64,000 bases of DNA from assembly GCA_907163375.1 (NCBI GenBank), contig CAJQUW010001446.1:310001-374000 (forward strand), read 5' to 3'. Of this stretch, positions 11,819 through 23,512 are shown piece by piece. Each line of letters opens with the position of its first letter. Position 1 is the stretch's first letter. A model generated the notes under the pieces. That model was not told the DNA's origin. It was given only the letters and a program-made list of their open reading frames with translations, and made no database searches. This DNA is from Prostheceraeus crozeri. Its lineage: Eukaryota; Platyhelminthes; Polycladida; Euryleptidae. The translations under genes and the position numbers were made by a program.

Positions 11819-12586
11819 ATGAAGCTAATCGACGCGGTGAAGAAATTCTCGGGCGGCAGAGGAGAAGATGTTGAATTCTGGATGGATAAGTTCCTGCTAA
11901 CAGCCGAAATCACCATTGAGAATAAGGACGAGAAGACCGATGACCGACTGGCGAAAATCCTACCTATCTTCCTGGAGGGAGCGGCCTACACCACATGGAA
12001 GCAGATGCCTCCTACAAAGCAATCCGACCTTAGCGCAATTAAGGCCGAACTCATGCGAATGTTTGGCCGCTCAAAGCTGCGCGCATGGCAAGACTTGAAA
12101 GAAACGAAGCTGATACCGGGAGAGTCAGTAGACCTGGTCGTGGATCAGATCAAGAGCGCTCTTGGCGTCATGATCGGCAAACGAAGCGCAGTACCGGAAC
12201 AACTCGTCTCGTATCATCTCGTGGACGCACTGCCAAAACAAATTGTACCTCAAGTCAAAGTTCAATGTGGAGAGAAGATGGAGCTGTCCCAGATCATTTC
12301 CTGTGCTAAAGCCCTTCTGGCGAACCCATCGGAACTTTTGGACATTGCGGCAGCTGGAACAACCAGCGTCGGAACACGCCAACGTTGGGATCCGCAGAGA
12401 ACAAACAAACCGCGCTGCAGCGGCTGCAAGCGTATCGGACATCTTCTTCGGGACTGCAACACTATCTGCTACAGCTGTGGAGAAGTTGGGCATCTTCGAT
12501 CCCATTGCCCCAAGTCTACTGCTTCGGGAAACGGACGTGCGGAGGTGGATGTGCCGGATCATGCTGCCCCCGCATCCGCGCATTAA
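11819..12586 (+). CDS. gag: Gag polyprotein of the LTR retrotransposon
   Basis: The first ATG after the 5' LTR gives 255 residues. The N-terminal two thirds resemble a retrotransposon capsid (FWMDKFLLTAEI, LPIFLEGAAYTTWKQM). It then carries two CCHC zinc knuckles, CSGCKRIGHLLRDC and CYSCGEVGHLRSHC, which bind RNA during packaging. The frame overlaps pol by about 200 bases. The stop lies downstream of a -1 slippery site, so most ribosomes would make Gag alone. Confidence 0.92.
   Translation: MKLIDAVKKFSGGRGEDVEFWMDKFLLTAEITIENKDEKTDDRLAKILPIFLEGAAYTTWKQMPPTKQSDLSAIKAELMRMFGRSKLRAWQDLKETKLIPGESVDLVVDQIKSALGVMIGKRSAVPEQLVSYHLVDALPKQIVPQVKVQCGEKMELSQIISCAKALLANPSELLDIAAAGTTSVGTRQRWDPQRTNKPRCSGCKRIGHLLRDCNTICYSCGEVGHLRSHCPKSTASGNGRAEVDVPDHAAPASAH
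12526..12581 (+). promoter_or_regulatory. Programmed -1 frameshift signal (GGGAAAC plus stem)
   Basis: The heptamer GGGAAAC (12526-12532) sits in the gag frame as TCG GGA AAC, the correct phasing for simultaneous slippage. Pol is the -1 frame. After a 4-base spacer, gtgcgga (12537-12543) can pair with tccgcgc (12575-12581), with more GC-rich pairing possible inside. The layout matches the Gag-Pol signals of several retroviruses. Confidence 0.8.
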
Positions 12587-15570
12587 TCCGGACGATGTGG
12601 ATCGATGGACACAAACTGCGAGTGCTGATTGATACCGGCTGCAGCGTTACTTTGCTAGGTGAGCACAGGGCTAAGGGGAAACGTCGCGAGCAGTCTAGTC
12701 TGTGTTTAGAGCTGATGAATAAGGACAAGTTGCATACTTGTGGTGCTGTCATGCTCAGGTCTGTTGTGACGGACGATGACGTTGAGTTAGGCCCGGTGAA
12801 AGCACATGTTGTTAAACGATTGCCGCTTGATGTCGATGTTGTGCTAGGTTTAGACATTCTATCTCACAAGAGACTCGAACTCAGCTATTGTGAGAGAGAA
12901 GTTACGGTTAAGTTCTTCCCAAACATCACCCATGTTACAGCTGCCGTCAGTATCGACGCTGACTGGGCCCCGCAAAGCCTAAGCGTTAGTGATAGCGACT
13001 CTACCGCCAGCTTCGTTGAAGGTCGATGGGTAGCTAGCTGGAAGTGGACCGAGGGTGGTAATACCGATAATTTGCATAAAACTCCTATTGACTATGTGAA
13101 ACCCTGCGATCGGAATGGCTTCGATGCCGAAATGAATTCTTGGGTTAGCGAGGGGATACTAGTAAAGTATGACGCCACTCAGCATGGTGAAATTCAGAGT
13201 TTTTTGCCTACCATGGCTGTGCTCCAAGATAAAGGAGATGAAAAAAAGATTCGCCCGGTTTTAGATTATCGAATGCTGAACCAGGTCGTTAAAAGTTTTC
13301 CAGGGGGCTCAGTACCTCTATGTTCAGATAGGCTTCGGGAATGGCGGCAACGAGGGTCTAATTGTTCCCTCTTAGACTTACGTAAAGCTTATTTACAAAT
13401 ACACGTGCATGAGTCACTGTGGGTGCATCAGGCCGTTAGATGGAAAAATGAAATATACTTGCTCACTAGGCTGGGGTTCGGTCTCTCCGTCGCTCCTAAG
13501 ATTATGACAGCAGTAGTAGATAAAGTGATATCACTTGAAAAGGAATTGAAGGAATCTGTCTCCAGCTACGTGGATGACTTATTCATTGACGAAAGTAAAG
13601 TAAGCGTCTCTCATGTCAAAAATCACCTGTCAAAGTGGGGATTACTGACCAAGGAACCCGTTAGCTTAGGGAATCCTGCAGGAGTTCGTGTACTGGGCAT
13701 CCGAGTGAACAATGACTTGTCATGGCAAAGAGATAAAACTATTCCCACCATACCTTCAGGACAGTGTTCTCGGTGTCAAATTAATGGCATCATAGGAGAG
13801 CTGTTAGGCCACTTTCCAGTTGCTGGGTGGTTGCGCGTTTATTGTAGTTTCCTCCAACGCTTGACTTCGTTAGCGCAGCTTAAGTGGGATGATAGTGTCA
13901 CGACGCCAGTTATGGATCTCATTAATCAGATGATGCGGCAGATAGCGGCTAATGGTGATCCAGTGAGGGGAAGTTGGCCGGTCCCTGAAAATAGTCCTAT
14001 GGTTGTTTGGGCTGATGCTAGCAACCTAGCTCTAGGTGTTGTCTTGACAGTTAACGATAAGATAATAGAGGACGCTTCGTGGTTGAGACCACATAACGAC
14101 ACTGGACATATCAATATTAGTGAATTAGACGCAGCTATCAAAGGGCTTAATATGGCCCTACGCTGGGGTAAGAGAGACATAATTATTAAGACTGATTCAT
14201 CCACTGTGTATAAATGGTTGACGGCAGTTATCAATAAAACGCACAATGTCAAGACTCGTGCTCTATCAGAAAGACTTATCAAACGTCGACTTGATACTCT
14301 AAGAGAGATTATAGAAACCGAAAAAATCAAAGTCGAACCGCACTTAGTGAAATCTGCTGAAAATATTTCGGACAGCCTCACTCGTGTCCCCCAAAAATGG
14401 ATACAGGTTATGAGAGATCAAGCAGACACAGCAAATGTTCTATCCGCAGCAGTAGCAGAGGGCGCAGATAATCAAAACCTCAACCTCATGGAAATTAAAA
14501 AGATCCACGAAAGGTGCCACTTTGGTGTAGATCGAACCTTGAATCTAGCCAAACAGAAGCTAGGAAATTTGGTTTCTAGGAGGCTAGTAAAGAAAGTCGT
14601 CCGTAGTTGTGACAGGTGTGCTAGGATAGATCCGGCGGTGAATTTTAGTTGGGATAAGGGCGCCTTCAGCACTACTCCGGTTATATGGCAGAACATAGCA
14701 GTTGATATAACTCACTATAATGGGATTCCTTATTTGACTATAATCGACCTTTCATCTCGGTACACTATTTGGAGACGGCTGCGCAATGAGTCTTCATCTG
14801 AAGTGTCGATGCAGTTGTCTCAAATTATAGCGGAGTTCGGTCCTCCTAGTTCGGTGTTATCCGATAACGGTACCGTGTTTAGAAGTAGAGATATCTATGA
14901 GCTATTCGATAATTGGGAGATTAAACATGTTTTTTCTAGTGCTTATCGCCCGCAAGGCAACGCAATTATAGAACGAGTCCACCGTACTGTTAAGAGATGT
15001 GCCAAGCGAGCGAACCGAGATATCGAAGAAGCAACGTTCTGGGTAAATAATAGTAGAGACGGTGAGCGGCAAAGCCCCTACGAGTTAATGTTTGCAGCCA
15101 CCTCTAAGAAACCAGGAGTGACTACTGAGCGTAAACACATCCAGCGGGTAGGCCCTGAGCAGGTTGACTCGGAAGAAAGTTCAAAGTATGAGGATTTAGA
15201 TAGAAATCCCTTCAGTATTGGCGACAGAGTTTACCTGAAGAGTGTTTCGGGGAGGTGCGATAGTACTTGGTCGGGTCCCCATCGGATAACTAGCATCTGT
15301 TCTAGCGTAAGTGTTATTCTGAATGAAGATGGCGTTGCACGCCACGTTTCACACCTAAGGCTAGTCCCTGGTGAGGAGTGTACGTTAGATACGTTTCCTA
15401 CATACTCAAACAGTGATGAAAGCGGTTTAAGCGGTGAAGATGATGAGGATAATGAGGCCAGTATTTTACGTCGTAGCATTCGCGAGACGAAGCCGCCGGA
15501 TAGATTCGGTGACTTAGTGATGTGGTGTGCGTGTGAGGTCTGTCGACCTGGGGGGCGTGTGGGAGTTTGA
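12526..15570 (+). CDS. pol: Pol polyprotein (protease, RT, RNase H, integrase)
   Basis: The frame is open from 12385; useful coding begins at the frameshift site. Domains in order: aspartic protease (VLIDTGCS, later GLDIL); reverse transcriptase (DLRKAYLQIHV, catalytic YVDD); RNase H (VVWADAS, ISELDA, IKTDSS); and integrase with an HHCC zinc region (HERCHFG, CDRCARID) and DDE core residues in AVDITHY, LSDNGTVF and GNAIIERVHR. No stop or frameshift interrupts it. The C-terminus overlaps the 3' LTR and ends GGRVGV. The domain order places it with Ty3/gypsy rather than copia elements. The intact frame and near-identical LTRs suggest recent activity. Confidence 0.92.
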   Translation, partial: GKRTCGGGCAGSCCPRIRALIRTMWIDGHKLRVLIDTGCSVTLLGEHRAKGKRREQSSLCLELMNKDKLHTCGAVMLRSVVTDDDVELGPVKAHVVKRLPLDVDVVLGLDILSHKRLELSYCEREVTVKFFPNITHVTAAVSIDADWAPQSLSVSDSDSTASFVEGRWVASWKWTEGGNTDNLHKTPIDYVKPCDRNGFDAEMNSWVSEGILVKYDATQHGEIQSFLPTMAVLQDKGDEKKIRPVLDYRMLNQVVKSFPGGSVPLCSDRLREWRQRGSNCSLLDLRKAYLQIHVHESLWVHQAVRWKNEIYLLTRLGFGLSVAPKIMTAVVDKVISLEKELKESVSSYVDDLFIDESKVSVSHVKNHLSKWGLLTKEPVSLGNPAGVRVLGIRVNNDLSWQRDKTIPTIPSGQCSRCQINGIIGELLGHFPVAGWLRVYCSFLQRLTSLAQLKWDDSVTTPVMDLINQMMRQIAANGDPVRGSWPVPENSPMVVWADASNLALGVVLTVNDKIIEDASWLRPHNDTGHINISELDAAIKGLNMALRWGKRDIIIKTDSSTVYKWLTAVINKTHNVKTRALSERLIKRRLDTLREIIETEKIKVEPHLVKSAENISDSLTRVPQKWIQVMRDQADTANVLSAAVAEGADNQNLNLMEIKKIHERCHFGVDRTLNLAKQKLGNLVSRRLVKKVVRSCDRCARIDPAVNFSWDKGAFSTTPVIWQNIAVDITHYNGIPYLTIIDLSSRYTIWRRLRNESSSEVSMQLSQIIAEFGPPSSVLSDNGTVFRSRDIYELFDNWEIKHVFSSAYRPQGNAIIERVHRTVKRCAKRANRDIEEATFWVNNSRDGERQSPYELMFAATSKKPGVTTERKHIQRVGPEQVDSEESSKYEDLDRNPFSIGDRVYLKSVSGRCDSTWSGPHRITSICSSVSVILNEDGVARHVSHLRLVPGEECTLDTFPTYSNSDESGLSGEDDEDNEASILRRSIRETKPPDRFGDLVMWCACEVCRPGGRVGV

Positions 15571-15794
15571 GTTGTTGTGCGTTGCCGTTCCGTTCGCATA
15601 TTGGAAGTCTGTGTGTGATTATCTAATCGCGACTTTCCCTCTTCCCGTGCTAACTGCATGTGACGTCACTATTGACCATTAGCTGTGAATAAAGCTGAAA
15701 CTCATATCACATCAAGTATGACATAAGCATGTTCTATTGAGAAGAGAGCACCTTCTTATTGACACGAATTGCTGTTTTTCCTTGCGTCAATACA
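15558..15794 (+). repeat. 3' LTR (237 bp)
   Basis: Identical to the 5' LTR except for c/t changes at two positions (gagttgttg; actcatatc). The pol frame ends inside it. Confidence 0.93.
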
Positions 15795-15799
15795 ATTTT

Positions 15800-18397
15800 A
15801 AACATGCATACATAAAAAGCAGATCATTTTGAATTCAAAGCTTTTGCATTTGTGAATATTAATAGGAAGAATCCTTTATGTAATCTTAATCTATTTCATC
15901 GAGGATTGATGCCGCAATATTGATTCTTACATGATATATAGTCATATAATCATAGCCAGGCCACATATCTATTGCAAAGAAATAACCTAACTGCATGATC
16001 ACAAGTAAAGCCGAGGACCATTTTTCTGTTCAAAAAAGTAATTTAGAATTATTTTGTTAAGTCATGTATTCATCTAATCACAGAAATTTTTCCTCAAATT
16101 TTTTACATTAATTCAAATTATCTCTTTCCTATCCAGTCCTTTATATATTAAATAACTTTGGACAAGTCTCTCTCCCACTGTTCTGTCCACTTGTTATTCA
16201 AAATAAAAGTAAAAGGTAAAAGTGTGCACACAGGCAGACGTTTCGTGAGTCTGTCACAGCCTCAGTACCAGTAAAAGCAGAAGTGACAGAAGTGTAGGCA
16301 GGCATACATGTAAATTGCATTTTTACATATCAAAAAGTAACTACCAACTGAGTTCATCACAATTCACATTTAACAGCAGATCGAGTCTTGCTCTGGTCTG
16401 CGAATTTGAATCAAATTAAAAATTCATGCATTTCTTAAAGTCCTACAATCACGAGATAGGGATCTACATTGCCTTAAGACTACGGACTGTCACTGCTCAT
16501 ACTTGCACAGTGACCAAGGTTTCTTTACCGCCATCTCCATTGACAATGAGACAATGAAGTAATCAGAGGCGCTGAGGTCTCCTTCCATACGGCTCATTCG
16601 CTTATGATTTCATCATGCAGTGCTGAATCTGACGATTTCTCTGTCGTGTGGGACAACCTCGAGCAATGTAATGGTGATGTCAATATGACTTAAAGACATT
16701 GATGAAATTATTATAATAAATAATGACCAATTAAAATCATCCTATTTTATCAGAGTTTGATAGATAAGACAGTTTGGAAGATATCTAAGATGTGAATAAA
16801 GATTATTAAGTTTTTTATGAGACTAGATGAAATAACATATCTATAGTCTAAAATTTTATGTGTCGTTCTAGCAATTGTCTGACAAAAATTTGAGTCTCTC
16901 CGATTGCCATATCACATGATTATCGCTGATTATCATAGATACACGTATGTAAACGAGTGAGGGCAACGAGGCATTACAGACGATTTCTGGAAATTGCATC
17001 GAATGTTTTGACCAGGTTTTCCACCCAAACACGAATTTTGTTTGGCGAAACGCGTGCTAATGTTTTCAATGACTTCTGAACTCCATATGACAATGAGACT
17101 CTTTCCCGTTTGACCACTTTCCGCTAGACAAAGATGCTATCCGCATCCGGTGAGTCCGCTGAAGCTTGCAGAGCAGTTATCCGAGCAAAATCAGTGTCTA
17201 TCGATGAACTGTGGCGCACATCGGAGAGACATTTTACAATTCGGGATATTGAACATTCAACAGGAGGTTAGCATGGACTTGTTCATCCAGGAAAAACTGC
17301 AGCGCTGCCGCTTGTGTTTGACCTGGATTCATCACGCCTTGAACGGAATTTGCTTTTCAAAAACGGCGCTATCTCAATCAGAAATCGTCAAAGAGACCTG
17401 AATAAATGAGCTTGAATACGTGCTCAAGACGATACCTGGACCAAGAACGGGTGAGATGTTGCCGTTCTATATGCTAAGATGTGACCTGTTGTGACTGACC
17501 CAACTACATCTCTGATCAACAACACGAGTCCCAATTCTTCCAAAAAACAGAGGAATTCTTAACATTTCGAGGTGTCGATACCGTTTGACAATGCCATGGC
17601 CTAGGCCCATTCACCAGATTGAAAATTATGTGACAGGTGTTTTGTTGACTGACTCGAATGAGAAATATGGAAAATCGAGTTTTCAGATGAGGATGTTGTT
17701 GTGCATTATTCTATCGACTCTTTTGTTCAATCTCTCAGGAGGAGTTCTTGACCAAGGTCCGAAAATCTCCTAGACCATTGTGGCAATGTGATTGAATATG
17801 TTGGAGATCATGTAGCTAAATGAATGTCCCGTTCAGCTGAATGGCCTTAGTAATTTCTAACAAAATTTGGTAGACTTCCATGAAAATCTGAATGAAAATG
17901 TAATTAACTGAAACAATTTCTGATTCAATGTACACGATGCACGCTAATTTTTCTATCTCGTTGCACTTTAAATGGTAGTGTTTTTCAGAATGTGTTGAAG
18001 AAAGGTACTTTTATTTATTTCCATCACATTTTTGATAAATAATGAACTTAAGCACAACATGTCTCAAAATTATTTCAAAATAAACATGTTTCATCGATAG
18101 TAGCAAAGTCGTCCATTAAATTTATCTTCAAGTATTCTCAATAATTTTTAGTCACACCTTGTAAGCATAAGACAACTAAAGCAAAGTGAAAGAATAAACC
18201 AGAAACTGCTTCGCCTAATAAAACCTTGTGCGATGTATGCAAATAGAATTTAAGAAACTTCAAGGTATTTCTTTTAGATCTCAATCATATCGGTGGGCAA
18301 AAAATCGGTAGGACAGACGTCGAAGTGAGGGCGTGTGCCATTTTACAGTTAAAAGGCAGGCCTGCAAAATTGTTGCCCGTCTCTACTCATGAAATTT
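15800..18397. other. Non-coding stretch with weak ORFs
   Basis: AT-rich. Frames at 17150-17401 and 17585-17773 (plus) have slightly better composition than their surroundings. They may be remains of an old gene or transposon, but I recognise no family. Confidence 0.35.
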
Positions 18398-18494
18398 GAA
18401 AGTCTTGCTTTTCAGTGCAAGGTAAAAAGTCATTGCGAGAGAACGCTAGTGATCGAGCAATGACGTTTTTCAGAATACTAGAAAATGACTTTCC
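18398..18494. repeat. Foldback repeat (about 97 bp)
   Basis: Arms gaaagtcttgctttt and gaaaatgactttcc are imperfect inverts with an internal gtcattgc/gcaatgac pair. The plan resembles the repeat at 2083-2180. Confidence 0.55.
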
Positions 18495-18920
18495 GAATGT
18501 TTGAATGCAGTTTGGATGAAAAGTTGGCACTTTTTCTAAGAAATATTTTGAAATCATTTGACAACTAGACTATATAAATGTGTACAAAAATTCCAAAATG
18601 CGAATGAAGATGTCAAACATCCAAGAACAAAAGCTAATATGCGACAGAAGTGTCACGAAGCCAGAGAAATTCAATCTATCAATACGTATCACTATGTAGG
18701 GTACGCTGTTAGACCGCGGCACTTGAAAAATATTGTGCTGTGAAAATGCATTTAAGTCCACCCGGGTAGGAAATACCACACCCTTAATTCTCTGTAATTC
18801 TTAATGCCAGCAAATTACTATCAGGGTTTTGTAAAATACTCTGTGGAAAAAGGTTTATCCGTCCCAACCTGATTGTCAGGTGTCGAAGTGTTTGCGGAAC
18901 CATAACAGATGTTATCATTA

Positions 18921-19787
18921 CACAGTGCACTCCGGATAAGCGGGAATTCCGTTTAAGCCGGAATTCCATTTTTCCGGAATTTGGAAGCATTTCCAACACA
19001 TGCAAAACCCTCCGGGTAGAGTTCTCTGCATCTTTAATAATTTAGCTTTTTTTGTGGATAATTGGATCTGAACTTCTGCATTAAGTGATTTTCTTTTATG
19101 CTTCAACCTAACCCACATTTGTGTTCAATTACCACTTGTTGTTTTTATGCGTAATGGCAGTGCCGCGTAACAAAAAAGTCATTCCCTGCTCCAAGACACG
19201 GTCGCATCGGATGAGAAGGAAAGCGATTTTTATAATTAAACCTTCATTTTTCTTTTGGTCACTAAGAGGCAGTCTATTACAGCTATTTTCTACAAGCAAT
19301 TGCTGTTCATCTATTTCTACATAATTCCTAAAAATTCCTTTATACGTAGTGTGTTAACGAGTCAGCACGCCCACTCTCTTGAGGAGAAAGTAAACTCATC
19401 AGGATTTCTGGAATCCCTCGAGTGACGAAAGATAAAATAGCAGACATTAGATTCCTTTGTTCTTTAGATAGAAGCATGATTTCCTTTCACTGTTGACCAA
19501 TAAGCATCAACAATTGCTCCGTGTTTTTGAAACTTTCAACAAAAGTCAGTTATATTCAGAAGATAATACACAGATGCTTTTCTATCAAAACGTGGAAAAA
19601 TACAAGCCCTAAAACGGGATGTAATTGAGTGGCTGCAGGCTCATGTACAAGCGTTGCTATCATTAGAATAACGAAACTTTAGCTCATGCAATATTATTCA
19701 AGCTAAATTCAGCTCGAACATTGCTACTCCGCTTAAGCGGGAGAGAAATCTCGCTCCCAAACCGTCCCCCCTACCCGGAGTGCACCA
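18921..19787. mobile_element. Tigger/pogo-like non-autonomous element
   Basis: The ends share gtgcactccgg in inverted orientation (18925 side and ccggagtgcac ending at 19785), with TA just outside each end. Both ends have the iterated ttaagcggg / aagccgg wording typical of Tigger termini. No transposase is recognisable. Confidence 0.45.
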
Positions 19788-21094
19788 TACTTTTGTTTGC
19801 AGGTTGACATTAAAATTTTCTGCTGAAATATTTTTATAAAGAGCTACCAGTATGCATCCTTATACAACTTTTGATCAGTAGCATGTCGTACGTAAAATAT
19901 GATTTGTGATTCAAATTTCATGTACATTCACAATAGCGGGCTTCTTTTTTCTTTTACAAATTTTCAACTTTCTTCCACCTTAATTCTCCTGTCCCAATTT
20001 TGTACTCCCTTCACTAACCCCCCCCCCATTTTCATGAGCAAAATTGAAAATATGTTTTCATTTCAAGGCCAACGTTTTCAGGCTTCAGTCATATATTTTT
20101 TCTTGATCACTTGTCGAATCTGACTGAGTTGGACTAAGAAAATCGAGTTAAGGCCTTCTGAGTTGATCTAGTAGGCCCTCCTATCTCTTCTGTGGTCCCC
20201 TGGAGAGTTTGATCAGGCGTCAAATGTGAAGCAGTGCCAGTAGGCCAGTAGGGCAGTAGTCGAAAGGCCATATTAAAGCCCCTACAGCCATTTTCAAGCA
20301 CCGTCTATTCGATTATATATATAATATATTATATATATATATTATATATTACATATATAAATAAATACTCGGTAAATATTATACTATATTATATATATAT
20401 ATATATATATACATGTATTATATTATGTATATAAATAAATAAATATTGTACTATATTATATATATATCAAACATTTTGAGGGAAATGTTCGATTAGATAA
20501 TCAACCTATAAGTAGAAAACAAGGCAAGTAGACAAGTATAAAAAGCGGCAAAATACACGCAGTGCCACGTTTTCAGTAAAATTTTTCGGAATTACGTTTT
20601 CAGTAAAATGAGAAACGCATGATCCGCATGGTCCCATGGAAATCCTAGAATAATTTCCGAATGAAATAATAGATATTATAAACCTAAAAATCATAGTAAA
20701 CACAATTAATGAACAGGACTTCGGGTATATTTTTGATTAGAAAACTCTAATTCAGCTCACATGTAACGTCAATGATGATTATTTAGATTAGCGACAGTCT
20801 CTACATTTAACTTATCATCGGTTGACTTATATCAATGTGCAAGAATCTAATGAACAGATGTTGTTTATCTATCAGATATTCTAGAACAAAGAATTGAAGA
20901 ATAGAAAACTAATGTTGCATAATTTTGTAGAACACTAAAAATTAGGGACTTCTTTAGTGATAATGCCACACCAATTGACAATTCTTTAAAAGTAACCCGG
21001 CAAAAAACCAATGATTCTCTGGAAACATTTATTTCATCATGTAAGAAAATAAAAAGGATACTTGCTGCTATTACAAATGTTCAAAATGCCTCCA
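19788..21094. other. Non-coding stretch with AT microsatellite
   Basis: Contains a C8 run near 20021 and the AT microsatellite listed separately. No gene recognised. Confidence 0.45.
20316..20469. repeat. AT-rich microsatellite
   Basis: Compound (TA)n and (ATAA)n tracts. Confidence 0.9.
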
Positions 21095-21439
21095 CTAGAA
21101 GCCACACAACGCCTCATGCGGGACATCTATGCTGATATCGCTGATCTGATTCTCTAATGAGATATCGTTCCATGTATCGGTCAAAACTTCTTTCAATCTC
21201 TCGATGAATGTTACTTCGGAGTGCACTGACCTCAAACGAGAAAGGAGACGTGACCAAATGCAGAAATCCATGACTTTCATATCTGGAATCTTTGATGGCC
21301 AATCTGTGGGAATGATTAGCACCTCCTCGCCATCATTCTTCAAACACGATGCCACTAGCGAAAATTGATTTCTCGGAATTTCAGAGGAAAGCTTTGGAAG
21401 AACCTCCAAGTCCCAACGCAGGATGTTAACTTTTAAATA
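21095..21439 (-). pseudogene. Fragment of a Tc1/mariner-type transposase
   Basis: The minus-strand frame contains PTDWPSKIPDMKVMDFCIWS followed by an amphipathic helical stretch. This matches the C-terminal DDE region (the WP-SPD-N-D-W pattern) of Tc1/IS630-type transposases. Only the C-terminal third is present and no ends are visible. Confidence 0.55.
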
Positions 21440-21448
21440 TGACGACAA

Positions 21449-22259
21449 CTTGACATTGTAAATTAGTCAACTGCAGAATGATAGGTTGAAATGAATTAAC
21501 TAAAATGCGCTCTGAACGTTGAACTTGCTCTAGCCGATCAATAAATTCAAATTTAAATTTAGATTTTAATTGAGATCGTAGCACAATTATTACCACAGAA
21601 ATCTGAGCAAGTCATGTGAAACGATGAATAAGTGTCTGAATGACGAGAGAGTTTCATTATTGTGCAAGATCAAAAATTATTAGTTTATGGGCACCCTGTA
21701 GTATACGTACAATAGCTGCAATACCGCATAGTATGTAGTGGTTTGGGGCTGGAGGCGCATAATGAATGAGAGAAATACACACAAATTTCTCCCGAAATGT
21801 ATGTCATACATTTATTTTTATATGTTTTTTATATATTATATAAAATCACAACATATGCCCTACAATCTTAGTAAAGAGAAGAACAAAAGCACAAATACCT
21901 ATAGAAAGACAAAAACTCAATTTACAAATTTCCGTGTAATAATTGCACAATCAGTTATTATGGACAAACAAGCAAACGACTACAAACACCTATACATGAA
22001 CATCAATTGACTGTCAGAAGATTTGACCCAAAATCTCAAACATCAACACATACACATGAAGAAATCCACCAATTTCTGTGGAACTCAACTGAACCCATAA
22101 AATTTAGAGATGATAAAAAAAACAGCGTGAATTCATTGAAGCAGCGTGAACTCTATAAAACACCATATAGAAATCGACAACATTCCTAAAAGATCAGTAG
22201 GATAACTTAAATTTCAAATATTAATGATCATCGAATTTTCCCTTGACAGCTTTCTTAGA
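21449..22259. other. Non-coding stretch
   Basis: AT-rich with chance ORFs only. I see no repeat or gene. Confidence 0.4.
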
Positions 22260-22272
22260 AATTTATGTACGC

Positions 22273-22310
22273 CTGATGACAAGTCTGAGTTCAGAGTACG
22301 AAAATTTGTA
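22273..22310 (+). ncRNA. Degenerate hammerhead-like motif near the PLE 5' end
   Basis: CTGATGA (22273-22279) is followed by a short stem (tctga gt tcaga) and GAAA (22300-22303), then TTTGTA. The spacing and order resemble a hammerhead core, but stem I is poor and extra bases lie between stem II and GAAA. Confidence 0.3.
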
Positions 22311-22376
22311 TAACATTACATGACATTCATAAAATCTATTGAAGTTTTATCCTGAAAAATTCTCATTTATATACAA

Positions 22377-22402
22377 ATATATATATATATATATATATAT
22401 AC
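22377..22402. repeat. (AT)n microsatellite
   Basis: A simple TA run directly upstream of the PLE open frame. Confidence 0.85.
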
Positions 22403-22423
22403 AAACAAAAAGATCAGAGCAAA

Positions 22424-23344
22424 ATGTCGATTGATATGAAAAAAGAAAAAACCAGAGATCTTCAGTCGCCGACATGTTTCTGCCAACTGTGTTGGCTTCT
22501 CAAGGTGCTAACTGTGGCGCCTTTAGTGCCAACTTTCCAATTAGAATTATCGACAAATCTTCAGAATAATATACATTCTCTAAATGACAATATCAAACGA
22601 GAATTGAATGGTTTAACAAAGGAATTTGAACATATATTCATATCTCCGACCATCAATTGGGACAAACAGTTAAATCAACGGAAATTTGGATACTATGAAG
22701 CTCATAGGAGCACTTGCCTAGCTAATATTTACGAAAAGGCTTTACAGGAAGACATTCCAAGAGTGCCAAAAAAGTTTTACAAAATTCCTGTTCCCCAATT
22801 AAGTGAGGCGGAAGCGAAACTTCGAAAAGACTTATGCCTGAAAGAAACAGCGCACGAAATTCAGAGACTCAGACTAATTGCAAGTATCAAGCTAGACTTT
22901 AAAAACCATCTCGATAATGATATATACGAAAAAATTTCGCGGTCTTATATGTCAAGTGACCAAGTTCAAACCCACATTTCTAAAGGGAAAGAACTGGTTA
23001 AAAAAAGAAGAAAAGAGTAATGACATTTGGAAAGAAAAATGTAAGTTTTTCGAATCGGATAAGCATCTGTTGTCTATCAACTGTACTTTAAAGCCAAATA
23101 GGAACTATAGTCGAGTTTATAATGATCACAGTTATGCTGATGTAGCTAGAAATAGGTCTAGAAATGGTAGAATGAATATGGTTGGGAATAACCAGTAACA
23201 GCGGTATTCGGATAATAACAGATTCCGCTATCGTCCTAATAACTATGATTTTAGGAGTTTTAGAGGAAACTTTAGACTCAACGAGAATTTGAATTATAGT
23301 AGGAATTATTACGGTCCTCGAAGAAACTTTAGAACTCCTCTAAT
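22424..23344 (+). pseudogene. N-terminal part of the PLE protein
   Basis: A frame from 22424 encodes a charged, helical protein (TKEFEHIFISPTINWDKQL, KLRKDLCLKETAHEIQRL) that ends at 23020. The coding-like sequence then continues in another frame to about 23198 (KCKFFESDKHLLSINCT) and beyond, with Asn/Arg-rich text (NNRFRYRPNN). This is the region upstream of the reverse transcriptase in PLEs. I identify it by context; the fold is unknown. It stops where the LINE begins, near 23345. Confidence 0.55.
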
Positions 23345-23512
23345 ACACTCCTACACGCGAGCTACACGCTCCGCACAGGAGCTACACGCTCCTTAGCACT
23401 CGCTGCCTAGCGGTCTGACAGGAAGGACGTATGTCCTCTGTCTCGCACTCAGTAACTTTCCTGCGTTCACTGTTTTGTTATTTGGAATCCTTGCTATGAT
23501 TTTTTTACATCA

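Larger units (their letters stand above)
11560..15794 (+). mobile_element. LTR retrotransposon, Ty3/gypsy-like, complete and young
   Basis: It has 237-bp LTRs starting TG and ending CA, a 5-bp target duplication atttt (11555-11559 and 15795-15799), and gag and pol in different frames in the order protease, reverse transcriptase, RNase H, integrase. No envelope gene is present. The LTRs differ at two positions only, so the insertion is recent. Gag begins just 22 bp after the 5' LTR, and I see no ordinary TGG-type primer-binding site there. A short G-run (15551-15555) precedes the 3' LTR. Confidence 0.93.

Noticed and set aside
19121-19324. Possible mitochondrial ribosomal L32 exon (MAVPRNKKV)
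   Set aside because: The match is a handful of basic residues, there is no zinc-binding cysteine region, and it lies inside a Tigger-like element.
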